Below, in pieces: positions 42,231 through 49,381 of a stretch of 64,000 bases of DNA. The first letter of the stretch is position 1. Each line of letters begins with the position of its first letter. A model generated the notes under the pieces. It was not told the origin of the DNA. It saw only the letters and a list, made by a program, of their open reading frames with translations, and ran no database searches. Source of the stretch: an uncultured Clostridia bacterium (lineage in GTDB: Bacteria; Bacillota; Clostridia; Christensenellales; Borkfalkiaceae); assembly GCA_904419075.1 (NCBI GenBank), contig CAJFQM010000011.1:1-64000 (forward strand), written 5' to 3'. Position numbers and translations under genes: made by a program.

Positions 42231-42728
42231 GAGGAAACAGCAAAGGATGACGGAAGCGAAGTAGGAAAAGAGGGAGATGAGGAGGGCGGCGGTAAACTTT
42301 TTTTGTTTAACCTCGGAGAAATAGACGGCGCCGATATAGAAGACGGTTTCGGAGGAGCCGTAAGCGACGCAGGCGCAGCGGGCGACATAGCTGTCGGCGC
42401 CGTAGCGGGAGAGGATATCGGAGAGGACGGCGGTGGAGCCGTTTCCCGACAGAGGTTTTATGAGGACGAGCCGTGCGATTTCTTCGGGGATACCGAGTCC
42501 GCGGAAGAGAGGCGCGAGCAGTTGGACGAGTTTGTTTTCCAAACCGCTGACTTCGAAGAGCTTTGTGAGCATCATGACGGCGGCGATATAGGGAAATATA
42601 GACATGACGAGGGGCAGAGCGCCCTTGACACCCTCGGTGAAGCTGTCGTATACGCGGACTTTTTTGAAGACGGCGAAGAGAAAGGAGAGGAGGAAGATGA
42701 GGGGAATGATGAGGGTAAAAAATTTCAT
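42216..42728 (-). CDS. spmB: spore maturation protein SpmB
   Basis: A 170-aa membrane protein of the nucleoside-recognition (Gate) family. VRVYDSFTEGVKGALPLVMS, YIAAVMMLTKLFEVSG and IKPLSGNGSTAVLSDIL are its typical blocks, with four to five hydrophobic segments. SpmA and SpmB help dehydrate the spore core in Bacillus. The start ATG at 42728 overlaps the spmA stop (ATGA). The open frame continues far upstream, but that is an out-of-frame copy of spmA. Confidence 0.93.
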   Translation of the reverse strand: MKFFTLIIPLIFLLSFLFAVFKKVRVYDSFTEGVKGALPLVMSIFPYIAAVMMLTKLFEVSGLENKLVQLLAPLFRGLGIPEEIARLVLIKPLSGNGSTAVLSDILSRYGADSYVARCACVAYGSSETVFYIGAVYFSEVKQKKFTAALLISLFSYFASVILCCFLCKIM

Positions 42729-43321
42729 TTTTGTTTTCCTCGCGCGCGGAGGAGGCGTTTTTCTTTGCGGGCGGCCGTAGGGACGAACAATTTGACGAGA
42801 AGGACGCCCAAAACGGTGGAAAACGCGGTGGCGAGCATGGTGGGGAGAATGATGTCCGCCGCGGCGGCGCTGCCCGCGGAGAGCCGCAGGGCGACCACGG
42901 AGGTGGGGATGAGTTGCAGGGAAGTGGCATTGACGACGAAGAGCATGGAGGAGGAGTAGCGCGCGTCGGGGCTTTTGTCGAGCAGGGTAGCTGCGCGAAT
43001 CCCGTAGGGGGTTGCGGCGCCGCCGATTCCGAGGAGATTGGCGGACAGATTCATGCCGATTGCGGAGAGCGCCTCTTCGTCGCGGGTTTTGAAAAGTTTT
43101 TTGCAGACGGGGCGGAGGAGCTTTGAAATTCCGCGGGTGACGCCGCTTTCCTCCCATAGTTTCATGAGTCCCAGCCAAGCGGCGTAAGCGGCGAGGAGGG
43201 AAACGCACAGCACGGCGCTTTTGGAGGCTCCGTCGAGGAGCGCGGGCAGAAAGCCCGCGGGGTCGAGGAAGAGGAGGACGGCGCAGGAGAGAATAAAAAT
43301 GGCTGCAAAAACGGCGTTCAT
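42725..43321 (-). CDS. spmA: spore maturation protein SpmA
   Basis: A 198-aa membrane protein of the same Gate family: GLMKLWEESGVTRGISKLLR, MNLSANLLGIGGAATPYGI and MLFVVNATSLQLIPTSVVAL are highly typical SpmA blocks. Partner of SpmB, coupled by overlap. The ATG at 43321 follows a -10-like element by only a few nt and lacks a well-placed ribosome-binding site (AGGAC abuts the ATG). Confidence 0.95.
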   Translation of the reverse strand: MNAVFAAIFILSCAVLLFLDPAGFLPALLDGASKSAVLCVSLLAAYAAWLGLMKLWEESGVTRGISKLLRPVCKKLFKTRDEEALSAIGMNLSANLLGIGGAATPYGIRAATLLDKSPDARYSSSMLFVVNATSLQLIPTSVVALRLSAGSAAAADIILPTMLATAFSTVLGVLLVKLFVPTAARKEKRLLRARGKQK

Positions 43322-43326
43322 GTCCT

Positions 43327-43354
43327 ATTATATGCCCGCGGTTGTCCGCGGTAT
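43327..43354 (-). promoter_or_regulatory. sigma-E-like promoter of spmA-spmB
   Basis: Minus-strand ATA (43354-43352), 17 nt, CATATAAT (43334-43327) fits the sigma-E pattern expected for spm genes. A TTGACA lies 21 nt from TATAAT, too far for normal sigma-A. CCGCGG-ACAA-CCGCGG forms an inverted repeat in the spacer. The -10 is six nt from the ATG. Confidence 0.5.
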
Positions 43355-43449
43355 GTCAAAAGGGCGGAAAAGGCTAAGCCGCGGGGACGGAGACCTGTCG
43401 GGGATTGCGGAGTATTGCGGGCGCATCGGGAAAAATCGCGCAAAAATAA

Positions 43450-43478
43450 TTTACTTTTCGGCGGGAATGGTGTATAAT
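43450..43478 (+). promoter_or_regulatory. promoter of metG
   Basis: TTTACT (43450-43455), 17-nt spacer, TATAAT (43473-43478), then AAAAAGGAG before the ATG at 43520. No T-box leader precedes it. Confidence 0.8.
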
Positions 43479-43519
43479 AAACTTCGTATAAGAATCCGAA
43501 AAAAAGGAGAAAAGGCGAA

Positions 43520-45583
43520 ATGGCAGAAAAGAAGAAGCCTTATTATATCACGACGGCGATCGCATACACTTCGGGCAAGCCGCATATCGGCAATACGTAC
43601 GAAGCGGTATTGGCGGACGCAATCGCGCGGTTCAAGCGCAAAGAGGGCTACGACGTATTTTTTCAGACGGGAACGGACGAACACGGTCAGAAGATCGAGG
43701 ACAAGGCGGCCGCGGCGGGCGTGACGCCGAAAGAGTACGTAGACAAGGTGGCGGGTGAAATCAAGGGGATCTGGGACCTGATGAACACCTCCTACGACAA
43801 ATTTATCCGCACCACGGACGAGTATCACGAAGCGGAAGTGGCGAAAATTTTCAAGAAATTTTACGATCAGGGAGATATATATAAAGGTTATTACGAGGGC
43901 ATGTACTGTACGCCCTGCGAGTCTTTCTGGACGGAGAGCCAGCTCGTGGACGGGAAATGCCCGGACTGCGGCAGGGAAGTCAAACCCGCGAAAGAGGAAG
44001 CGTATTTCTTCAAAATGGGAAAATATGCGGACAGGCTGATCGAGCATATCAACTCTCATCCCGAATTTATTCAGCCCGTATCCCGCAAGAACGAAATGAT
44101 GAACAATTTTCTTTTGAAGGGGTTGCAGGATCTCTGCGTTTCCCGCACCTCGTTCAAGTGGGGGATTCAGGTGCCTTTCGACAAGAAGCATGTCGTGTAT
44201 GTCTGGCTGGACGCGCTGACGAACTATATCACGGGACTGGGATATTCGGCGGACGGCAATCACGGCGAAAAGTATAAAAAGTATTGGCCCGCCGATCTGC
44301 ACCTCATCGGCAAGGACATCATTCGTTTCCATACCATTTACTGGCCGATTTTCCTCATGGCGCTGGGCGAGCCGCTCCCTAAGCAGATTTTCGGCCATCC
44401 TTGGCTGTTGCAGGGGGACGGGAAGATGTCCAAGTCCAAGGGCAACGTAATTTATGCCGACGACCTCGTAAGGCTGTTCGGCGTGGACGCCGTGCGTTTC
44501 TTCGTCCTGCACGAAATGCCCTTCGACAACGACGGCCAAATTTCCTGGGAGCTCGTCGCGGAACGCTATAATTCCGAACTCGCCAACGTGCTCGGAAACC
44601 TCGTTTCCCGTACGGTAGCCATGATTTCCAAATATTTCGGCGGAACGGTGGAAAGGGGGCTTTCCGCGGAGGAAGATCCCGATTCCGAATTTAAGACGAC
44701 GGTCCGCGGGACGGCGGAAAAGGTGCGCGCAAAGGCGGACAGCCTTCACATTGCAGACGCGATTACGGAAATTTTCTCGCTCTTCCGCCGCGCCAATAAG
44801 TATATCGACGAAACCATGCCTTGGGCGCTCGCGAAGGACGAGGGTAAAAGAGCGAGGCTCAACGACGTCCTTTATAACCTGTCCGAAGCGATTTTGACGG
44901 GCGCTTCCCTTCTGGACAGCTTTATGCCCGAAACGTCCGAGAAAATTTTTGCGGCCTTCGGCGCGGGAAACAGAACGATAGAGGAATGTTCCTCGTTCGG
45001 CCTGTGCGAACGGATTACCGTTACTCCCGCCCCCGCCCTGTTCGCGCGCGTGGATTTCAAGGCTTTGGAGCCCGAAATCGAAAAAATCTGCGAAGAGCAG
45101 AGAAAATCGGCCGCTTCCCAAGCTGCGGGAACCGCGAAGGGCGACGCCGCGGCAAAGGGAAACGGAGCTTCTCTCGGGGACGTTCCCGAAAAGAGCGCAA
45201 ATGTTGCGAAAAACGCTCCCGCTTCGGCTTCAAGCTCCGCGGCGGAGGAATATCCCGAAATTTCCATAGACGATTTTGCGAAGGTGCGCTTGCAGGTGGG
45301 AGAGATTATCGCCTGCGAAAAGGTGCCTAAGTCCTCCAAGCTCCTGCACGAGACGGTGAAATTCGGAAACGAGACCCGTTCCGTCGTGTCCGGAATCGCG
45401 AAATATTACACGCCCGAAGAAATGATCGGGAAAAAGGTCGTGTTCGTCACGAACCTGAAACCCGTGAAGCTCTGCGGAATTTTGTCCGAAGGCATGATTT
45501 TGGCCGCGGAGGACGAAAGCGGACGGCTTTCGCTGGTCGTGTCCGATAAAGACGAGCTGGACAGCGGCGCGTCTATCCGCTGA
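43520..45583 (+). CDS. metG: methionyl-tRNA synthetase
   Basis: A 687-aa class I synthetase charging initiator and elongator tRNA-Met. HIGN replaces HIGH at about 22-25, KMSKSKG lies at about 302-308, and four zinc cysteines are in CTPCESFW and GKCPDCGRE. A helical anticodon-binding part is followed by a ~50-residue Ala/Lys/Ser linker and a C-terminal EMAP/Trbp111-type tRNA-binding domain (VRLQVGEIIACEKVPKSSKL ... EGMILAAED). Together with tatD and rsmA it forms the conserved Firmicute metG cluster. Confidence 0.98.
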   Translation: MAEKKKPYYITTAIAYTSGKPHIGNTYEAVLADAIARFKRKEGYDVFFQTGTDEHGQKIEDKAAAAGVTPKEYVDKVAGEIKGIWDLMNTSYDKFIRTTDEYHEAEVAKIFKKFYDQGDIYKGYYEGMYCTPCESFWTESQLVDGKCPDCGREVKPAKEEAYFFKMGKYADRLIEHINSHPEFIQPVSRKNEMMNNFLLKGLQDLCVSRTSFKWGIQVPFDKKHVVYVWLDALTNYITGLGYSADGNHGEKYKKYWPADLHLIGKDIIRFHTIYWPIFLMALGEPLPKQIFGHPWLLQGDGKMSKSKGNVIYADDLVRLFGVDAVRFFVLHEMPFDNDGQISWELVAERYNSELANVLGNLVSRTVAMISKYFGGTVERGLSAEEDPDSEFKTTVRGTAEKVRAKADSLHIADAITEIFSLFRRANKYIDETMPWALAKDEGKRARLNDVLYNLSEAILTGASLLDSFMPETSEKIFAAFGAGNRTIEECSSFGLCERITVTPAPALFARVDFKALEPEIEKICEEQRKSAASQAAGTAKGDAAAKGNGASLGDVPEKSANVAKNAPASASSSAAEEYPEISIDDFAKVRLQVGEIIACEKVPKSSKLLHETVKFGNETRSVVSGIAKYYTPEEMIGKKVVFVTNLKPVKLCGILSEGMILAAEDESGRLSLVVSDKDELDSGASIR

Positions 45584-45593
45584 GGAAAAAATT

Positions 45594-46388
45594 ATGTCGA
45601 TAGACGTGCATTGCCACCTGACGGGCGGGGAATACGACCGCGCGGGCGGCTTGTCCGCCGTTTTGGAACGGGCGCGCGCGGCGGGCGTTTCGGCGATGAT
45701 CTGTTCGGGTTTCGACCTCGAATCCTCGCTGGCGGCGAAAGAACTTTCCGAGCAAAATTCCGACGTATACTTTTCTGCGGGATTTCAGCCCGAGGAATTG
45801 TCCCGAATGAAGGAGGGAGACCTCTCGGAAATTGCCCGCCTTGCCGCGCATCCGAAATGCGTCGCGATAGGAGAAATCGGGCTGGATTACCATTTTCCCG
45901 ACAATCCCGATCGCGAACTGCAAAAAGAAGTCTTTATCAGACAATTGAAAATCGCGGACGAAACGGGGCTTCCCGTCGTCATTCACAGCCGCGACGCGGC
46001 GGCGGATACGCTGGAAATTCTGAAAGAGAATAAACCGCTCCTGAAAAGGGGCGGACTCATGCACTGCTATTCCTATTCTTCGGAAATGGTACGAGAGTTT
46101 TCCGCTCTGGGAATGTATTTTTCCTTCGGCGGCACTTCGACGTTCAAGAACGCGAAAAAAGTACACGAAAGCGCGAAAGCCGTCGCCTCGGACCGTATTC
46201 TGACGGAGACCGACTGTCCGTATCTGACGCCCGAACCCTTTCGGGGCGTTTTCCCGAACGAACCGAAGAATGTGAATCATACGCTTGCAAATCTGGCGCT
46301 TTTGCGCGAAGAAAAAGAGGAGGAGCTCGAAAGACAGATCCTTGAAAATGCAGAGAGGCTGTTTTTCAGACTGAAAACGAAAAAATGA
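45594..46388 (+). CDS. tatD: TatD-family metal-dependent hydrolase
   Basis: A 264-aa TIM-barrel nuclease-like protein; family members have DNase or D-aminoacyl-tRNA deacylase-type activities. Metal ligands: DVHCHLT (His6, His8), IGEIGLDYH (Glu), VIHSRDA (His), MHCYS (His) and ETDCPYLTP (Asp). It starts ten nt after metG, with GAGGAAAAA before the ATG, and its end overlaps the next gene by four nt. Confidence 0.96.
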   Translation: MSIDVHCHLTGGEYDRAGGLSAVLERARAAGVSAMICSGFDLESSLAAKELSEQNSDVYFSAGFQPEELSRMKEGDLSEIARLAAHPKCVAIGEIGLDYHFPDNPDRELQKEVFIRQLKIADETGLPVVIHSRDAAADTLEILKENKPLLKRGGLMHCYSYSSEMVREFSALGMYFSFGGTSTFKNAKKVHESAKAVASDRILTETDCPYLTPEPFRGVFPNEPKNVNHTLANLALLREEKEEELERQILENAERLFFRLKTKK

Positions 46389-47158
46389 GCAACGAAAAAA
46401 ACAAGGGCGGCCGCCCTCAGAACGGCGGTCGCGGCGGAAAGAATCCCGCGCCGAAAGGCAACGGCGACAGCGGAAAGAAAAATCCGCAAAACAATAGAGA
46501 TAAAAATAAGAACGCGGGGGGCAGGGATAAGAATAACGGCGAAAACCGCAAGGATACCTACGTCTATACCCTCGACGGAAACCTGTATATCAACCTCACG
46601 AACAAATGCTCCAACGGCTGTTCTTTCTGCGTGAGAAACGAGCGCGCGAGCTATTACGGAAATTACCTCTGGCTCAGACACGGCGATCCTACTGCGGAAA
46701 AGGTCATCGCCGCCATGAACGCCATGGGAGATTTGTCCCGCTTCAAGGAAGTCGTATTCTGCGGCTTCGGGGAGCCGACCTATAAGCTCGCCGAAATGCT
46801 CGTCGTGGCGGATTACGCCCATTCCAAGGGGCTTTCCACCCGCCTCAACACCAACGGGCAGGGGAACCTCATCAATAAGAGGGACATCGTACCCGACTTA
46901 AAGGGAAAAATCGACCTCGTAAACGTCTCCCTCAACGCTTCCAGCGCGGAAAAGTATCAGCCGATCTGCCGTTCCATGTTCGGGGAGAACGGATTTGCCG
47001 CGCTCGTCGAATTTGCGCGGCTCTGCAAGCGCAACGGCGTGGGTTGCCGCTTTTCCGTGGTAGACTGCGTGGGAGAGGAGGAGGTTGCCGCCTGCAAGCG
47101 GGTGGCCGAGGGGGTAGGCGTTCCCCTGTATGTCCGCAAATATATCACCGATTCCTGA
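46385..47158 (+). CDS. TatD-associated radical SAM protein
   Basis: A 257-aa radical S-adenosylmethionine protein with CSNGCSFC (Cys75, Cys79, Cys82) binding the 4Fe-4S cluster, then VVFCGFGEPTY and LNTNGQGNLI of the SAM-binding barrel. The pairing with tatD defines the family often called TatD-linked radical SAM; its reaction is unknown. The first ~57 residues are a Gly/Asn/Lys-rich low-complexity extension (GGRPQNGGRGGKNPAPKG) that is unusual. ATGA overlap with tatD implies coupling. Confidence 0.92.
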   Translation: MSNEKNKGGRPQNGGRGGKNPAPKGNGDSGKKNPQNNRDKNKNAGGRDKNNGENRKDTYVYTLDGNLYINLTNKCSNGCSFCVRNERASYYGNYLWLRHGDPTAEKVIAAMNAMGDLSRFKEVVFCGFGEPTYKLAEMLVVADYAHSKGLSTRLNTNGQGNLINKRDIVPDLKGKIDLVNVSLNASSAEKYQPICRSMFGENGFAALVEFARLCKRNGVGCRFSVVDCVGEEEVAACKRVAEGVGVPLYVRKYITDS

Positions 47159-47363
47159 AAAAAGGCTGACGTAAGACTTCGGCAAAAGGTTTCGGAAAAA
47201 GTATTTTTTACCGTTATATGAAAAGCGGAATTGCATGTTCCGTCTCCGTATGAAAAAACGGGGTTGAACGTTCTCTCTGTACGGAAGAATAGAACTATAT
47301 ATTTCAGCTTTTCGCTTTTCCGATTTGAAGAAATCGGAAATATATTTGCGGGGAGGAATGCCG

Positions 47364-47596
47364 ATGCTGACGCACGAGGCGACGAGGTCGGAAATCGAGG
47401 AATGGAAAAGGATTTTTAAGGAATATCGGGGAAAAATCCGTCCCTGCCGAAGGAGCGGAGAGGAGCTTGCCGCATACCTGAAAAAGCGGTATTCCGCGGC
47501 TTGGACGAAAAGGATCTCGAAAACTTTTTTCTCGTGGCGGAATACGTGAGGGCGGCAGAAAAGTACGGATTGCAGGCGCCGAGCGAACGGAATTAA
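47364..47596 (+). pseudogene. small unknown gene with a -1 frame switch
   Basis: GGGAGGAATGCCG precedes ATG 47364, starting MLTHEATRSEIEEWKRIFKE ... SGEELAAYLKK. That frame then becomes poor and stops at 47547. The -1 frame continues as a clean protein end (VFRGLDEKDLENFFLVAEYV, then KYGLQAPSERN) to TAA 47594-47596. The join is at CTG AAA AAG CGG (47478-47489). As one product it would be ~77 residues, helical and charged. A frameshift mutation, sequencing indel in the A-run or programmed shifting all fit. The 47159-47363 gap holds a small hairpin (CCGATTT-GAAG-AAATCGG) and no other gene. Confidence 0.6.
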
Positions 47597-47658
47597 AGGA
47601 AAAACGAAAAATCCCTGAAAAGGCTGATTCCCTCGCGGGAAAAGACAGGCGGAGGATT

Positions 47659-48495
47659 ATGGAAGATTTACGCACTACTCTGATAAAACACGGGTTTCGC
47701 TTTAAGAAACAGTTCGGGCAGAATTTTATTTCCGATACGAATTTATTGAAATCCATCGTCGCCGCTTCGGGAATCGGCGGGGAGGACACTGCGGTGGAAA
47801 TCGGCTGCGGCGCGGGGACTTTGACGCGCGCGCTCGCGGAAGTCGCGAAAAGGGTTTATGCGTTCGACATCGATACCGATCTGAAACCCGTCCTCGCGGA
47901 GACCCTGTCGGGGCTGGATAACGTCGAGGTGATTTTCCGAGATTTCAACAAGCTGGATCTGTCCGCATTCGAAAGGGAAATCGGAGCGTATACGGTCGTG
48001 GCGAACCTGCCCTATTATATTACCACGCCGCTCGTGACGAAACTTTTGGAGGAAAGCGAGCTGTGCAAGGGCGTTTCCGTCATGGTGCAGGAGGAGGTCG
48101 CGGAGCGCTTCTGCGCGAGGGAAAACACGCCCGAATACGGCGCGATAACGGCCGCGATCGCGCTCAAAGGAAGCGCGAAAATCGTAAAAAGAGTGCCTCG
48201 GACTCTGTTTTATCCCCGTCCCAACGTCGATTCCGCGGTCGTGAAGATTTCTTTCGAACGCGGCCGACTGCCCGTGAAGAGCGAAAAGATGTACCGCGCG
48301 GCGGTGAGAAGCGCGTTTTTCAATCGGAGAAAGACCCTCGAAAACAATCTCGTCGCCTGTTTTTCTCTTTCCCGCGAAACGGCCAAGGAGATTTTGCGGA
48401 GGGCGGAAATCGACGAAAAGGCGCGCGGAGAGACGCTCTCGCCCGAACGCTTGGGGATGCTCTCCGACGTTTTGTGCGATTATATAAAAGATTAG
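47659..48495 (+). CDS. rsmA: 16S rRNA dimethyladenosine transferase RsmA/KsgA
   Basis: A 278-aa methyltransferase that dimethylates two adjacent adenosines near the 3' end of 16S rRNA; its loss gives kasugamycin resistance. KKQFGQNFISD (16-26), VEIGCGAGTLT (motif I), and the catalytic ANLPYYITTP (about 114-123) with PRPNVDSAVV are the family blocks. GGCGGAGGATT precedes the ATG. Ends with TAG. It closes the metG cluster; rnmV, usually next to it, is absent. Confidence 0.97.
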   Translation: MEDLRTTLIKHGFRFKKQFGQNFISDTNLLKSIVAASGIGGEDTAVEIGCGAGTLTRALAEVAKRVYAFDIDTDLKPVLAETLSGLDNVEVIFRDFNKLDLSAFEREIGAYTVVANLPYYITTPLVTKLLEESELCKGVSVMVQEEVAERFCARENTPEYGAITAAIALKGSAKIVKRVPRTLFYPRPNVDSAVVKISFERGRLPVKSEKMYRAAVRSAFFNRRKTLENNLVACFSLSRETAKEILRRAEIDEKARGETLSPERLGMLSDVLCDYIKD

Positions 48496-48506
48496 AGATC
48501 GGTTCA

Positions 48507-48555
48507 AAATGAAGAGACGGCGGCAGACTTTTATCTGCCGCCGTCTCTTCATTTT
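48507..48555 (+). terminator. strong terminator of rsmA
   Basis: A stem of about 20 bp: AATGAAGAGACGGCGGCAGA pairs with TCTGCCGCCGTCTCTTCATT, followed by TTC. Confidence 0.95.
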
Positions 48556-48582
48556 CAGGATATATAGAAAGCGAATCACTTA

Positions 48583-48662
48583 TCAGATGAAAATCAAAGT
48601 CAGTACCATATGGCGATTCCGAAATACGGATAAGCCGAATTTCCGTCAGATGAAAACCAAAG
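48583..48662. repeat. 17-bp direct repeat at the end of the PAP2 gene
   Basis: TCAGATGAAAATCAAAG (48583-48599) recurs as TCAGATGAAAACCAAAG (48646-48662), the latter being the last codons and stop of the PAP2 gene. It looks like a vestige of a 3'-end duplication or a short insertion event. Confidence 0.55.
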
Positions 48663-49155
48663 CGCCGAACAGCGCGCCCAAGAGGGCGCCGACGGCGAGG
48701 TCGGAGGGATAGTGTACGCCGGCGGCGAATCGCACATAGCCTAAAACGGCGCCCGCGGAGAGGACGACGATTCCCGCGGGGAGGCAATAGGGAAGAAATA
48801 CCGTGCCGATGACGAAAGCGGAGGCGAGGTGACGGCTGGGAAAGGAGTGTCCCTTTTTCTTTTTTTCGATGACGGGAACGATTCCCGCGCCTTCATACGG
48901 GCGCTTGCGGTCGAAGAGATTTCTCAGGAGCGAAACCGTGAGCAGGCAAAGAAGGGGAATCCCCAAAATTTTGAGAAAGTCTGTCCATTCGGGGGTATGT
49001 ATGAAAAATTCAAACAGGCACAAAAACGCATAGGCCGCGAATATCGCCGCCGTCAGCCCGTAATTTGCGAAAATCAACACTTTTTTCGCCTGTGGATGGC
49101 GAAAATAAAACCGCGAATGACGTTCGTATATTTTTCGATAAAATTCGTGCGACAT
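48646..49155 (-). CDS. PAP2-family phosphatase, integral membrane
   Basis: A 169-aa phosphatidic acid phosphatase type 2 protein with about five membrane helices. Active-site motifs are KRPYE (Arg85-Pro86), SFPSRH (Ser107, His109; the usual Gly is Arg108) and RFAAGVHYPSD (Arg142, His148, Asp152). It probably dephosphorylates undecaprenyl diphosphate or a phospholipid at the outer face. No Shine-Dalgarno is present and the promoter's -10 ends six nt before the ATG, so translation is probably leaderless. Confidence 0.88.
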   Translation of the reverse strand: MSHEFYRKIYERHSRFYFRHPQAKKVLIFANYGLTAAIFAAYAFLCLFEFFIHTPEWTDFLKILGIPLLCLLTVSLLRNLFDRKRPYEGAGIVPVIEKKKKGHSFPSRHLASAFVIGTVFLPYCLPAGIVVLSAGAVLGYVRFAAGVHYPSDLAVGALLGALFGALVFI

Positions 49156-49161
49156 GCAATC

Positions 49162-49190
49162 AGTATACCATATCTTATAAAATTATGCAA
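49162..49190 (-). promoter_or_regulatory. promoter abutting the PAP2 start (leaderless)
   Basis: Minus-strand TTGCAT (49190-49185), 17-nt spacer, TATACT (49167-49162), then six nt to the ATG at 49155. The predicted +1 is the A of ATG. Confidence 0.8.
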
Positions 49191-49198
49191 CAAAAAAC

Positions 49199-49244
49199 GG
49201 AACCTCCCGACAGGGGGAGTTCGGGAGATTCCGCGGGCCCGCGG
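49199..49244. repeat. hairpin and 14-bp perfect palindrome
   Basis: CTCCCGA/TCGGGAG (about 49204-49227) with outer GGAA/TTCC, directly followed by the palindrome CCGCGGGCCCGCGG (49231-49244). No T run follows; perhaps a weak terminator or protein site between the two minus-strand genes. The rest of 49245-49381 shows no gene. Confidence 0.4.
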
Positions 49245-49381
49245 CCGAACCGCGTACCCTTTTCCCCCTTCCGCAAAAGAATAAAAGAAAGGGGAAGTGT
49301 GATTCTTTTGATAAAATCAAAGGCAGAATTTTTGTGCTTTTCCCGCAACGGCCGCCGACCCGTTTCGTCCTTTGAACGCCG

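Noticed and set aside
49231-49244. 14-bp perfect palindrome as a restriction or origin site
   Set aside because: A single GC-rich copy with no repeats or DnaA boxes around it.
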